Positions 33,888-43,285 of a stretch of 64,000 bases of DNA are shown here, in pieces. A model generated the notes under the pieces. It saw only the letters and a list, made by a program, of their open reading frames with translations. It was not told the DNA's origin and did not search any database. Where the stretch lies: assembly GCA_947305245.1 (NCBI GenBank), contig CAMZDG010000012.1:21533-85532 (forward strand), written 5' to 3'. The translations under genes and the position numbers were made by a program. The stretch comes from an uncultured Lachnospiraceae bacterium (lineage in GTDB: Bacteria; Bacillota; Clostridia; Lachnospirales; Lachnospiraceae). The stretch's first letter is position 1. Every line of letters starts with the position of its first letter.

Positions 33888-35054
33888 ATGAAACGTAACC
33901 GCATTATATTTGCCATATTGTGGATCACGTCCCTAGTGGGGATCAGCTTTTTTGGCGGTCCCGTCAGCTATGGCTTTTTTGCCGCGCTCACGTTTCTTCC
34001 CCTGGTCTCGCTTGCGTACCTTGGCTTCGTGTTCTTTTTCTTCCGGATCTATCAGGAATTGGACGGAAAGCGCTTGGTCGCCAACCATACCGTGCCTTTT
34101 TATTTTACTTTGATCAATGAATATCACTTTGGATTCTGCGGCATCCGCGTTCGCTTTTTCTCCTCTTTCTCCACCATCAGCGGTCTGGACGACGGAGTGG
34201 AATATGAGCTCTTGCCGGGGACCGGCATTACGAAGCAGACCAACCTGGTCTGCAAGTATCGCGGAGAGTATGAGGTGGGCATTAAGAGCGTGGAGATCCA
34301 AGATTACTTTCGGCTGCTCCACCTTTCCTATCACAACAAGGAGACGCTTCGCGTGATCGTGAAGCCGAATCTCGTAAAGCTAAGCAACTTAAAGTGCATG
34401 GATCTTTCCCAGACCATGGCCAGGGAGACCATGGTGAATCCGACGGAAGCAGACGTGCTGGTGCGGGAGTATGAGCCTGGGGACGACGTCCGTCAGATGA
34501 ACTGGAAGGCCAGTGCCAGAAGCGGAAGGCTCCTGATCCGGAAACGGGTGGGAGAGGAAAAGGAGGGTGTTTACATCCTTCTTGGAACCAACAGATGCAG
34601 CAGCGAGCAGAAGGAATATCTGCCCGTGGAAAATAAGATGCTGGAGGTGACGCTTGCGCTTGCAATGTTCTTTGCGGAAAAGAGCATTCAGACGAACCTC
34701 TGCTATGAGGCCGGAGGGATCGTGGAGAGGGGCGTCTCCAATTTGGAACAATTTGATGCTTTTTATGAGAACGTCTGCGGCATTTCCTTCCAAGAGGACG
34801 TGACGGAGCAAGACTTCCTTGCACAGGCGGCGATGCGGCCGGAGATCTTCCGGTGCAAGACCATGTTCCTCGTGCTGCATGAATGGACGGAAGCTGCGCT
34901 TCAGATGCTGCACTTGCTCAGAGAGAATAACGTGTTTGCCATCACTTGTCTGATCCGTGATGAGATTCCGGAGGATCTGCCCGGAGCAAAAATGCCTGGC
35001 ATGGAGCTGGTGCGGATCGGTACGGAGGATGATCTGACGGAGGTGGCGCTATGA
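33888..35054 (+). CDS. DUF58 family membrane protein
   Basis: The protein has 388 aa from ATG 33888 (GGAG at 33879-33882). Two N-terminal membrane helices are followed by a beta-rich region and the DUF58 hallmark VREYEPGDDVRQMNWKASARSG (about 192-213), then a VWA-like C-terminal domain. Partner proteins MoxR and transglutaminase flank it, and it overlaps the latter by 4 nt. The family function is not established. Confidence 0.9.
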   Translation: MKRNRIIFAILWITSLVGISFFGGPVSYGFFAALTFLPLVSLAYLGFVFFFFRIYQELDGKRLVANHTVPFYFTLINEYHFGFCGIRVRFFSSFSTISGLDDGVEYELLPGTGITKQTNLVCKYRGEYEVGIKSVEIQDYFRLLHLSYHNKETLRVIVKPNLVKLSNLKCMDLSQTMARETMVNPTEADVLVREYEPGDDVRQMNWKASARSGRLLIRKRVGEEKEGVYILLGTNRCSSEQKEYLPVENKMLEVTLALAMFFAEKSIQTNLCYEAGGIVERGVSNLEQFDAFYENVCGISFQEDVTEQDFLAQAAMRPEIFRCKTMFLVLHEWTEAALQMLHLLRENNVFAITCLIRDEIPEDLPGAKMPGMELVRIGTEDDLTEVAL

Positions 35055-37318
35055 TCGCGGTTTTGTATGATCTGCTCTACGTCATTTCCACAACCTTCCT
35101 GGCCGTGAACGTGGGACTGCCCTACTTTGGAGGCCCCGAGAAGCCGTTTCGGGCCTATTTTATGGCACTGGTGGTGGCCGGCATCCTGATGACGCTAAAG
35201 CATTGGGAGAATCGCTTAAAATTCTTGCTTCCGGGGATTTTCCTGGTGCTGACGGGCGGTAAGTTCCTGCTGCAGAGTTCGGAAGAGAGGATGGATTATT
35301 TTTGGGAGAATGAGTGGGTCCTTTGGGTGACGCTGACGGCCGCTTTGTGCTTCCTGGCAGGCGTACTCATGGCCAGATTCCGGTGGGTCCGCAGGGTCAC
35401 GGCGCTGCTTTTGGTCGTCGGGCTGGTACTGTTTTTGACGGTCCTGCCCTGGCCGGGGAAGCTGACGGTGGGCATGGCGATCCTGCTTCTTGTGATGATC
35501 CTTGCGGATGAGATCCAGCTTCGCTGGGAGAAGAGCGGATACGTGGAGGCAAAGGGGCATCTGGTCTCCATCGCGCCTTTCCTCCTTGCATTAAGCCTGT
35601 TGGTGCTTTGCTTTCCGGCGCCGGAGAATCCTTATGACTGGAATTTCGCCTATAAGATCTGGCAGCAGGCGAGTAACCTTGTCAAAGCGACTTCCAGATG
35701 GTTCCACGGCAGTGATGAGGATTATGCCGGGACCATTGGCTTTTCGGATGAAAATCATTTTTGGGGGAACCTGAGGAAGCGCGATAAGACCGTGATGACC
35801 ATAAACAGCAACAAGGATTCCGGCCCCGTCATTTACCTGACAGGAAAGATCGCGGACACCTTTGACGGGCGGAATTGGACGGTGCGCAACCAGGAGGAGA
35901 CCAGGGATCGCATGGTGGATACTCTGGAGACCTTGTGCGCCGTGAACCAATATGATCCGGAATATGTCAGAAACTATGTCTGGCGCGTGGAAGTCAAGGT
36001 GACCTTTGATGAATTCAACACGAAGTATTTCTTCTCGCCCCTAAAGTCCATTTTGGGTGAGAATGGAACGGGCAAGGTCAACTTCACGCAGGAGGGCGGC
36101 GACCTTGTCGCGCCGGAAAAGCTCGGCTACGGAACGGAATATACGCTTGCTTTCTATCGGATGAATCAGTCTCACGTCGGATTCCAGACCTTCCTCCTCG
36201 AGGCCAAGGGCCCGGAGCCTGACAGCTGGACGTCGGTCCGCAACCAGTATGAGCCGGATTATTTCTCCGTGGACGGCGCGCCTAACATGGAGGAGAAGTA
36301 TCGCGGCACCTCCTATGAGGATTATCTCAGCTACCGGGAGAGGATCCAGACTTATTATCTGGGGGAGACGCCTGTTTCAGAGGAATTGCAGGAATATCTG
36401 GAGAAGCTCTATGACGGTGCGGAGACGGATCTCGAGAAGCTTTCCCGCATCGAGAACCTTCTCTCCTCCTTCCAATATACGGAGCGGCCGGGAGAGCTGC
36501 CGGCTTACGTCGAGACGCCTTCGGATTTCCTGGAGTATTTCCTGCTTCATAAGCAGGAGGGATATTGCAGTTATTTCGCCACGACGTTTGTGCTTCTTGC
36601 GAGGAATCTGGGCATTCCCGCAAGATTTGTGCAGGGCTTTTACGTGCCCAAGGAGGACTATCAGACGGTGGAGGTGAAATCCTCCATGGCGCATGCCTGG
36701 CCGGAGGTCTATCTGGACGGCATTGGATGGATCCCATATGAGCCTACGCCGGGAAAGAAGTATGTCAGTGCCTGGGCCTTTAAGGTAAAGGTTGACGGTT
36801 CCGGCCCGGGCGCCGTGACAGATCATAATGAGGCAAAGGACGAGGTGGATCCGGAGCTCCTTCAGACCCAGGAGGAGGAAAAAGAGAGCCTTCGGATCAA
36901 GTGGCGCGTGATCCTGATCCCGCTTGGACTTGTCCTCTTCTTCCTGATCGCCTTCCTTCTCATCGACCGTGCCATGATCATTTCCTGGTATCGCAAGCTT
37001 TCGGATGAGGGGAAATTTAAGGTGACCTTCCAAAAGAACCTAAGGATCTTAGGCCTGCTGGGATTTGCGATGGAGCAGGGCGAGACGCTGGAGGAGTTTT
37101 ATGACAGGATGTCGAAGGAGATTTCGGAAAGAAGCCTTTCCTTCCTGAAGGACCGCGAGCTATCCTCATATGCGGGCATGGTTCCCACGGAGAAGATGCG
37201 CCGTAATGCCGAGCACTGTCAGGATGATCTGATGAAGCTCTTAAAGGAAGCCAAGGGGAAGTGGTATTTCTGGTATCAGTATCAGATCTTCCGCATGGCG
37301 GCCGGGAAAAAGCCTTAA
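35051..37318 (+). CDS. Membrane transglutaminase-like protein (TgpA type)
   Basis: The protein has 755 aa. Six or more N-terminal membrane segments (about 1-195) precede an extracytoplasmic domain with a transglutaminase-like core: Cys in QEGYCSYFATTFVLLARNLG, His in SSMAHAWPEVYLDG and a following Asp supply the triad. A further membrane helix (about 615-640) leads to a C-terminal cytoplasmic region with DUF4129-like residues. It starts inside the DUF58 stop codon. The trio probably assembles or crosslinks surface proteins, but the substrate is unknown. Confidence 0.9.
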   Translation: MIAVLYDLLYVISTTFLAVNVGLPYFGGPEKPFRAYFMALVVAGILMTLKHWENRLKFLLPGIFLVLTGGKFLLQSSEERMDYFWENEWVLWVTLTAALCFLAGVLMARFRWVRRVTALLLVVGLVLFLTVLPWPGKLTVGMAILLLVMILADEIQLRWEKSGYVEAKGHLVSIAPFLLALSLLVLCFPAPENPYDWNFAYKIWQQASNLVKATSRWFHGSDEDYAGTIGFSDENHFWGNLRKRDKTVMTINSNKDSGPVIYLTGKIADTFDGRNWTVRNQEETRDRMVDTLETLCAVNQYDPEYVRNYVWRVEVKVTFDEFNTKYFFSPLKSILGENGTGKVNFTQEGGDLVAPEKLGYGTEYTLAFYRMNQSHVGFQTFLLEAKGPEPDSWTSVRNQYEPDYFSVDGAPNMEEKYRGTSYEDYLSYRERIQTYYLGETPVSEELQEYLEKLYDGAETDLEKLSRIENLLSSFQYTERPGELPAYVETPSDFLEYFLLHKQEGYCSYFATTFVLLARNLGIPARFVQGFYVPKEDYQTVEVKSSMAHAWPEVYLDGIGWIPYEPTPGKKYVSAWAFKVKVDGSGPGAVTDHNEAKDEVDPELLQTQEEEKESLRIKWRVILIPLGLVLFFLIAFLLIDRAMIISWYRKLSDEGKFKVTFQKNLRILGLLGFAMEQGETLEEFYDRMSKEISERSLSFLKDRELSSYAGMVPTEKMRRNAEHCQDDLMKLLKEAKGKWYFWYQYQIFRMAAGKKP

Positions 37319-37342
37319 CGCGCAGGGAGGGAGTGATGCATC

Positions 37343-37972
37343 ATGCGGTATTATTTGGCTGATTGCCATTTCTTCCACGGGAACTTAAACGACAGGATGG
37401 ACTGCCGGGGGTTTTCCAGTGAGGAAGAAATGAATGAATATATGATCGAAAAATGGAACGCCAAGGTCCGAAAGAGGGACGAGGTGGTCATCTTAGGGGA
37501 TTTTTCCTTAGGGAACGTGGAGGAGACCACGGCGCTCCTTGGAAGGCTACAGGGAAGGCTGCATCTGATCCTTGGAAACCATGATCACGTCATGGAGCAT
37601 AAGAGAATGGATCTTTCGAGGTTTGAGTGGGTGAAGCGCTACGCGGAAATGTCGGACAATGGGAGGAAGGTCGTGCTCTGCCATTATCCCATTTTCTGTT
37701 ATAACGGGCAGTACCGTCTGGACCGAAACGGGAAGCCCACCACCTATATGCTCTACGGGCACGTGCATGACACCATGGATCAGCGGCTTATGGAGCAATT
37801 CGCAGCCATCACGGAAAGCACGCAGACGAAAAATGCGGCGGGGGAGGTGCTTCGGATCCCCTGCCAGATGATCAATTGCTTTTGCAAATATTCTGATTAT
37901 ACGCCGCTTTCTTTGGACGAATGGATCGAGATTGACAGGAAGAGAAAGGAAAGTCTGCGAAATCCTACTTGA
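37343..37972 (+). CDS. Calcineurin-like metallophosphoesterase
   Basis: The protein has 209 aa. The metal-binding motifs are visible in order: ADCHFFHGNL, GDFSLG, LGNHDH, CHYPIF and GHVHDT. Small stand-alone members act on phosphate esters or nucleotides of unknown identity. It lies 24 nt after the transglutaminase and probably ends the operon. Its stop codon (37970-37972) overlaps the -35 box of the acpP promoter. Confidence 0.85.
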   Translation: MRYYLADCHFFHGNLNDRMDCRGFSSEEEMNEYMIEKWNAKVRKRDEVVILGDFSLGNVEETTALLGRLQGRLHLILGNHDHVMEHKRMDLSRFEWVKRYAEMSDNGRKVVLCHYPIFCYNGQYRLDRNGKPTTYMLYGHVHDTMDQRLMEQFAAITESTQTKNAAGEVLRIPCQMINCFCKYSDYTPLSLDEWIEIDRKRKESLRNPT

Positions 37973-37997
37973 CAAATGGGGGCCATCCCCATATACT
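37969..37997 (+). promoter_or_regulatory. acpP promoter
   Basis: Consensus TTGACA (37969-37974), 17-nt spacer, TATACT (37992-37997), 77 nt before the acpP start. Confidence 0.88.
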
Positions 37998-38074
37998 TTG
38001 AGTGATTGACGTAGGCTGAAATGAACATTAACGAAACACGGAGAATAGAATATCACTATTAGGAGGTTACTAAA

Positions 38075-38308
38075 ATGTTAGAGAAGATCAAGCAGGTGAT
38101 TGCAGAGCAGCTGGACGTGAACGAGGACGAGATCACGGAAGATACCAATCTTCAGGATGACCTTGGCGCAGATTCCCTGGACATCGTGGAGCTGATCATG
38201 GCATTCGAGTCCGAGTATGACATCGAGCTTCCCACGGAAGAGCTGGAGAACATCGCTACCGTGAAGGACATTATGGATCTGATGAGAAAGATGGGCGTAG
38301 ACGCTTAA
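38075..38308 (+). CDS. acpP: Acyl carrier protein (fatty acid synthesis)
   Basis: The protein has 77 aa. The phosphopantetheine site is in DLGADSLDIVELIMAFE, with Ser about residue 37, and the highly acidic composition is typical of the housekeeping ACP. ATG follows AGGAGG at 9-10 nt. It has its own promoter and terminator and is not adjacent to fab genes. It differs from the FkbH-module ACP at 9665 (LGIDSIAF). Confidence 0.93.
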   Translation: MLEKIKQVIAEQLDVNEDEITEDTNLQDDLGADSLDIVELIMAFESEYDIELPTEELENIATVKDIMDLMRKMGVDA

Positions 38309-38325
38309 AAAAGGCGAGAACGAGT

Positions 38326-38358
38326 AAGTCGCGGAAGATATCCGCGACTTATTTTTTT
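38326..38358 (+). terminator. acpP terminator
   Basis: A 10-bp stem AAGTCGCGGA / TCCGCGACTT around AGATA is followed by ATTTTTTT. Confidence 0.92.
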
Positions 38359-38426
38359 GCCCAAATGGTCATGAGGAAGCGGCCCGGGACATAGGATGGG
38401 GTAGAAAAGGTGGCCGGGCGGTACGC

Positions 38427-39203
38427 ATGTTAAATAAGATTTGGGCTTTTATGATACTGGGAGGGATCATCTGCGGCGTTCTCACCGGGAAGATGGAGGA
38501 GATCTCCGGCGCTGCCATCGAGAGCGCGGGGGATGCCATCACCCTGTGCATTACCATGGCCGGCGCCACGGCGCTCTGGACGGGACTGATGGAGATCGCG
38601 AGAAAGTCCGGGCTGGTGGAGCGAATGACAAAGGGCATCGCTCCTTTTTTACGCTTTCTCTTTCCGAGGATCCCCGAGGGGCATCCCGCCATGGAGCATA
38701 TCAGCACCAACGTGATCGCGAACGTTCTGGGACTTGGCTGGGCCTGCACGCCGGCCGGGCTTAAGGCCATGGAAGCCCTGGCGGACCTCGAGCGGGAGCG
38801 GGGAAATCTGGAGGGGATCGCATCGCCTGAGATGTGTACCTTCCTGATCTTTAACATTTCCTCCCTGCAGTTGATCCCAGTCAACATGATCGCCTACCGG
38901 AGCCAATATGGCAGTGCGAACCCTGCGGGGATCATCGCGCCGGCGCTCCTTGCCACGCTGACGAGCACCCTGGCCGCGATTGCGTTTTGTAAGCTTATGG
39001 ACCGTGGCCATCATACGGGAAGCATGGACGGTAAGCCTGGAAGCATGGACGGTAAGCCGGGAACCATGGACGCTAAGTCTGGAAGCAAAGGCGGTAAGCC
39101 GGGAAACATGGACGATAAGCCTGGAAGCATGGATGGTAAGCCGGGAAGCAAAGGAGGTAAGATGGGAATTGCAGACGGTAAGGCGGGGAGGGAAAGTATA
39201 TGA
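38427..39203 (+). CDS. spmA: Spore maturation protein A-like, with repeat tail
   Basis: The protein has 258 aa. About 190 residues form the SpmA membrane domain (MLNKIWAFMILGGIICGVLTGKMEEI, then TALWTGLMEIA, IAPFLRFLFPRIPEGHPAMEHISTNVIAN, SLQLIPVNMIAYRSQYGSA). SpmA and SpmB are involved in spore core dehydration. The tail (198-253) is eight seven-residue repeats (about GSMDGKP) that normal SpmA proteins do not have, to my knowledge. The start has only a weak ribosome site. The stop overlaps spmB by 4 nt. Confidence 0.85.
   Translation: MLNKIWAFMILGGIICGVLTGKMEEISGAAIESAGDAITLCITMAGATALWTGLMEIARKSGLVERMTKGIAPFLRFLFPRIPEGHPAMEHISTNVIANVLGLGWACTPAGLKAMEALADLERERGNLEGIASPEMCTFLIFNISSLQLIPVNMIAYRSQYGSANPAGIIAPALLATLTSTLAAIAFCKLMDRGHHTGSMDGKPGSMDGKPGTMDAKSGSKGGKPGNMDDKPGSMDGKPGSKGGKMGIADGKAGRESI
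39018..39185 (+). repeat. Eight tandem 21-bp repeats in the 3' end of spmA
   Basis: Eight consecutive 21-bp units encode GSMDGKP-like heptads (GSMDGKP, GSMDGKP, GTMDAKS, GSKGGKP, GNMDDKP, GSMDGKP, GSKGGKM, GIADGKA). Length is conserved exactly, with base changes between units. It ends 18 bp before the stop. Confidence 0.9.
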
Positions 39204-39715
39204 CATATGTGTCAAATTTTATCATACCTGCCGTACTCTTTCTCGTGGTGGCCCACGGGCTCCTGGCAAAGGTAAAGATTTACGAAAGCTTTCTCAAGGG
39301 AGCAAGCGACGGATTAAAGATCACCGTGGAGATCATGCCCACCCTGATCGGCCTGATGGTGGGCGTTGGGATCCTTCGCGCCTCCGGCTTTTTTGCATTG
39401 CTGGAGCAGGCGCTGGCGCCGGTGGCGGCGCTCTTTGGCTTCCCGGCACAGATCCTGACGCTCCTTGCCGTAAAGCTTTTTTCTTCCTCCGCGGCCACCG
39501 GGCTGGTGCTGGACGTCTTTGCCACCTATGGTCCGGATTCCTATCCGGGACTCATCACGAGCATTGTCATGAGCTGTACGGAAACCGTCTTTTATACCAT
39601 GAGCGTCTATTTTCTCGCGGCGAAGGTCACAAAAACCCGCTACACGTTGGCGGGAGCACTCCTGTCAACCGTAGCGGGCACCATGATGGGCATTTTCCTT
39701 GCAAGGCTTGCGTAG
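39200..39715 (+). CDS. spmB: Spore maturation protein B-like
   Basis: The protein has 171 aa and about five membrane segments. The SpmB/nucleoside-recognition motif region GLKITVEIMPTLIGLMVGVGILRASG, then FSSSAATGLVLDVFATYGPDSYPGLITSIVMSCTETVFYT, is intact. It overlaps spmA by 4 nt and forms the SpmA/SpmB pair. It presence supports a spore-forming host. Confidence 0.88.
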   Translation: MTYVSNFIIPAVLFLVVAHGLLAKVKIYESFLKGASDGLKITVEIMPTLIGLMVGVGILRASGFFALLEQALAPVAALFGFPAQILTLLAVKLFSSSAATGLVLDVFATYGPDSYPGLITSIVMSCTETVFYTMSVYFLAAKVTKTRYTLAGALLSTVAGTMMGIFLARLA

Positions 39716-39770
39716 GTCATACGCCTTAGCCTGCACAGATGGATAATTTGTCAGGTTTCTTTTCGGCGGG

Positions 39771-40742
39771 TTATTTGTTCGGTCTCATGTAGATGGTCTG
39801 CTGACCGCCCTGCGTGTAGAGATTTCGGTACTCCGTGGGCGAGCAGCCCTTGTTTCGCTTAAAGGTTCTGTTAAAAGAGGACAGGCTGGAGAACCCTGCC
39901 TGGATCGAGACATCCGTCACGGGGAACTTGGGAACCAGAAGCATTTGCTCCGCCGCGCGGATCCGCTTTTCCGTCAGATACTCATAAAAGGTATGGTTCG
40001 TGTATTCCTTAAAGAGACGGGTGAAATAAAACTTTGAAAACCCTGCGATCTGAGCGGCCTGCTCCAGCGTGACGTTCTCGGAATAATGCTCATCAATATA
40101 ATCCAGCACCATGGTAAGCTGGCTGACGACAGAGCTGTTCTTGACGGGATTGCTGGCCTGGGTCGGAACGGTTCCAATGTTCTTCTCGCCGAGCTTGGCA
40201 AAGAAGCTCAGGATGCAGGCGTAGAGATTCATCTCCTTTGTAATGCTCTGCCCCCAGTAATGCTCTGCGAGAAGCAGGATCAGCTTTGCCTCCGCCGCAT
40301 AATACTCCGGATCGTCATCGTAGGTGATGCGCATGGGCTGCGACAAAAGGGACTGAATGTAGTTATAGCCCGGAAGCTGGGAGAGGAGATTCAGCTCAAA
40401 AATGTAGATCAGGCGGGAGCCCTGCTGCGGGGCTTCCAGGGAATGGATCGTTCCCGCAGGAATGATAAAGATGTCTCCGGGCTCTAAGACATAGGTCTCG
40501 GAGAGAATGTTCGCCACGTAATTCCCCTCCAGCGGCATGATGATCTCCAGCGCCGTGTGCCAATGGCTGGAAAAATTCGCCGACTGAACGTTATACCAAA
40601 AGCGCATGGAGGAGCTCTTCACGGTTTGCACGTGCTCATGCGTCCCTTCCAGGATACGGTCGCCGTTTGGCACCATGTCTGGCTGGACAAGGTATTTTTG
40701 CCGCTGCTCGGGAGCAATGTAATATAGTTCGGGTGGATTCAT
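39771..40742 (-). CDS. AraC-family regulator with cupin sensor domain
   Basis: The protein has 323 aa. The N-terminal half is a cupin-like sensor (YVLEPGDIFIIPAGTIHSLEAP). The C-terminal half is the AraC two-helix-turn-helix domain (VTLEQAAQIAGFSKFYFTRLFKEYTNHTFYEYLTEKRI, then VTDVSIQAGFSSLSSFNRTFKRNKGCSPTEYR). ATG 40742 follows AAGGAG. Such regulators commonly sense sugars. It is about 2.6 kb from the pentose operon and could control it, but this is a guess. Confidence 0.87.
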   Translation of the reverse strand: MNPPELYYIAPEQRQKYLVQPDMVPNGDRILEGTHEHVQTVKSSSMRFWYNVQSANFSSHWHTALEIIMPLEGNYVANILSETYVLEPGDIFIIPAGTIHSLEAPQQGSRLIYIFELNLLSQLPGYNYIQSLLSQPMRITYDDDPEYYAAEAKLILLLAEHYWGQSITKEMNLYACILSFFAKLGEKNIGTVPTQASNPVKNSSVVSQLTMVLDYIDEHYSENVTLEQAAQIAGFSKFYFTRLFKEYTNHTFYEYLTEKRIRAAEQMLLVPKFPVTDVSIQAGFSSLSSFNRTFKRNKGCSPTEYRNLYTQGGQQTIYMRPNK

Positions 40743-40996
40743 TTGTACTCCTTATTGGCACGCTGGGTGCTCGCATCGAAAAAGCCCGCAAAGATGGCAC
40801 TTTTGCAGGATCCTTTGTTTCGGAAAGCAATATCTGCTTTGCATTTATTGCTTTTCGCGTTCATCGTAGCACAATGTGCAAAGCAATGCAAGGTTTTCTG
40901 ACGAAAAATTGCTTTTTTCACAGAAAATTCACAATTGTTTTACGCAACATTTGCATGGGCTGGAGCTTTGGAGAGGAGAAAACTGTTCATGATTTG

Positions 40997-42907
40997 TCAT
41001 TTCTTGTCAATTTTAGACTTTCTTCCGATGGGCTGAGATTCGTCCGTCTTGTCATCCTTCAGCTGCTTTCCGGGGAGACGAAAGTTGTCAGCCAGATCCT
41101 CTTTTAACTTGTTTTCCAAGGAGACGAAATCTGCGGGTCCCCAGGTCAGGAAAAACTCATGAAAGCGCAGGTCGTCATAGGACTCGGCCCAGAGCTGCCT
41201 CGCCTCCTCCTTTAGCTTAAGAAGCTCGAGATATCCGAGGTAATACTTCATATAATTACAGGGGGCCGCGCAGATATATGCATACAGGGGGGCCAGATCA
41301 GCGTCCTGCTTTGCGCCGAAGGCCGCGAGCACGTCGGTAAGGTCTTTGATCTCGGCACCGTCATAATGGATCATGAGGTCGAACAGGGCGCAGAGGCACA
41401 GGCGCAGGCTCCGCTCATGCTTGGCGATCTGGACGCAGACGGCGTCAGCGGCGCGCCCCTGACTGATAAGTAGCTTTGATGCGTCATCATAAGCATACTG
41501 CTCCACGTAAAGGGCCCAGCCCTCCAGGTAGCCACCGCAGCCCGTCAGCTGTCGCAGGCGGTTATTCGGAAGGGAGAGAAGATTCGCCGCCGAATAGGCA
41601 TTCTGATAAAGGTGTCCGGGATAGCCCTCGTGCGCCAGCGTGACGTAAAGCTCAAGACCTGAGGGCGTGGCCGCCGGATTGACATAGATCACGTTGTCCG
41701 TCACCTCGTCCAGGGGAGACGTCAGATAAAACGCGGGGGCGCAGAAGCTCTGCAGACCGGGGGAGACGGACTTGACGGTGACGGAGCACTGCTCCGGAAG
41801 GTCGGGATAGATGCCCTTCATTCTCGCTTCCAGGTCTGAAAGAATGACACTTGCGTCAGAAAAACCCAGATCTTCATAAGAGCCAGTCTTTAAGGAAGCA
41901 AGGCAGCCGGGGTATGAAGCGGTCAGCTGCCTTATGGCCTCGGTCTCTTGAACCAGTGTCCGCTCCAGGAGTGAGCGCACTTCTTCCGGCGTCTTGGAGG
42001 AACCGGTGACGCTGGCGAGAAGAAGCCGATAATATTCTCTGCCCTGGGGCAGGGACGAAAGGGCCACGGGATTCTTTGGCGCCGTGCGGGAAAGCTTTAT
42101 GAGACCGGCCTTCAGTTCTTGAAAGGCCGGGAGGACGATCCCTGCGAGAATGGCATTATTTCTGGAAAGAAACGCCTGCTTCTCCTCAGGAGAGAGACTG
42201 GCGGCGCCGGAAAGGCCGTCCAGCCGTTCCTGAAAACTCGTCTGGAAAAGACTTTGTCCCTGCTCTAGCTGTGATAAAGTGACAATCGTGTCACATTCTT
42301 CGGCCGCCTGGAGAAGGCTTTCCGCAGACGGCGATAACCCTGCCTCGCACTTTTCCGTTTCATATTGAAGCAAAGAGGAGAAATACTCCCCGGTCTGTGA
42401 GAGGAGCATTAGATATTCCTCCACGTCCTTCGCCTCGCGAAACGCATATTCACTGAGGAGAATGGGCAATTCTCCCTGCATGCCCTGCACGGGAGAGAGG
42501 GGGTCGCCGTAGTAAGGGAAGTCCGCCAGCGCGATGGAAAGCAAAAGCTCCCGCTTCAGACAGTCGCAGGCATACTGATCCTCCTCGGACAGGCTCTCAG
42601 TCGGCAGCGCTTGAAATTCCGCCCAAAGCGCCATAAACCCGTCCGAAGCGCGCAGCTCACTCCCAGGTTCATAGATCGGAAGCGTCACCAGATACTCCTT
42701 GATGCCAAACCGCTCCGGATGCGCCAGACTATAATGCAACCCGATCGTATTCGCCGTCATCTCCCGCACGAACAACCTCTGACAAAACTCCCCAAACCCA
42801 TCCTCCTTCTTCCGTAGCGAGAACAACAAACAAAGAAATAACGTGACGGCCGCAAGCAAACCACAACAAACCAAAAGCTGCCAGGCCGACATTCGTCCCT
42901 TCTTCAT
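40997..42907 (-). CDS. DUF885-family metallopeptidase-like protein (membrane anchored)
   Basis: The protein has 636 aa from ATG 42907 (GAGGTG upstream). An N-terminal membrane anchor (about 8-28) is followed by a large helical domain of the DUF885 family. The zinc-binding HEGYPGH motif lies near residue 425, and the C-terminal region has AESYDDLRFHEFFLTWGP. Members resemble M32-like metalloproteases and are predicted to be carboxypeptidases. The substrate is unknown. Its 5' end faces the palindromic element copy 2. Confidence 0.8.
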   Translation of the reverse strand: MKKGRMSAWQLLVCCGLLAAVTLFLCLLFSLRKKEDGFGEFCQRLFVREMTANTIGLHYSLAHPERFGIKEYLVTLPIYEPGSELRASDGFMALWAEFQALPTESLSEEDQYACDCLKRELLLSIALADFPYYGDPLSPVQGMQGELPILLSEYAFREAKDVEEYLMLLSQTGEYFSSLLQYETEKCEAGLSPSAESLLQAAEECDTIVTLSQLEQGQSLFQTSFQERLDGLSGAASLSPEEKQAFLSRNNAILAGIVLPAFQELKAGLIKLSRTAPKNPVALSSLPQGREYYRLLLASVTGSSKTPEEVRSLLERTLVQETEAIRQLTASYPGCLASLKTGSYEDLGFSDASVILSDLEARMKGIYPDLPEQCSVTVKSVSPGLQSFCAPAFYLTSPLDEVTDNVIYVNPAATPSGLELYVTLAHEGYPGHLYQNAYSAANLLSLPNNRLRQLTGCGGYLEGWALYVEQYAYDDASKLLISQGRAADAVCVQIAKHERSLRLCLCALFDLMIHYDGAEIKDLTDVLAAFGAKQDADLAPLYAYICAAPCNYMKYYLGYLELLKLKEEARQLWAESYDDLRFHEFFLTWGPADFVSLENKLKEDLADNFRLPGKQLKDDKTDESQPIGRKSKIDKK

Positions 42908-42990
42908 ACCCACACCTCACACCTTAACACCCTCTTACAATTACTATATGTCCTGCCCTCATAAGCGTTCCTTCTGCCAACCATGCGGAT

Positions 42991-43173
42991 AACTCGAGGG
43001 GGTGGGGGTTATGGTCATGCTCAGGCATGTGTGCCAAGCGTCGGTACTTAGGGGACGTTTGCGGTCAAAGCGTCACTCGTGACGATTTGACCAGCGGACC
43101 CTTAGTACCGCTACGCTGCACTCATAGCGCGAGCGTGCCTGAGCATGACCATAACCCCGTCACCCCCGAGTCC
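42991..43173. repeat. Dispersed palindromic element, copy 2
   Basis: It has the same core as copy 1 (GTGTGCCAAGCGTCGG, TACTTAGG, CTTAGTACCGCTACG and AGCGCGAGCGTGCCTGA are identical in order). Outer arms are GGGGTTATGGTCATGC and GCATGACCATAACCCC (closed further by TCAGGC/GCCTGA), and the apical hairpin is GCGGTCAAA / TTTGACCAGC. Both arm sequences differ from copy 1 but remain complementary. Each copy ends with CGAGTCC at its right edge. It encodes no protein. Confidence 0.82.
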
Positions 43174-43210
43174 TCCCCCACACTTTGTAAAAGGTTTTAC
43201 TAGACAAGGA

Positions 43211-43239
43211 TTGACACTTTATAAGCCCTCGTTTATACT
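43211..43239 (+). promoter_or_regulatory. Pentose operon promoter
   Basis: Consensus TTGACA (43211-43216), 17-nt spacer and TATACT (43234-43239). The predicted transcript has a leader of about 110 nt including the tandem repeats. Confidence 0.88.
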
Positions 43240-43285
43240 GAAAACATAGGACTTTTGCCAAAAACATAAGAATTGTTGGAATAGG

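Noticed and set aside
38980..39729. Frame-shifted open frame reading W-T-V-S repeats through the spmA tail
   Set aside because: It is the other-frame reading of the 21-bp repeats. SpmA and SpmB continue normally in their frames and overlap by 4 nt.
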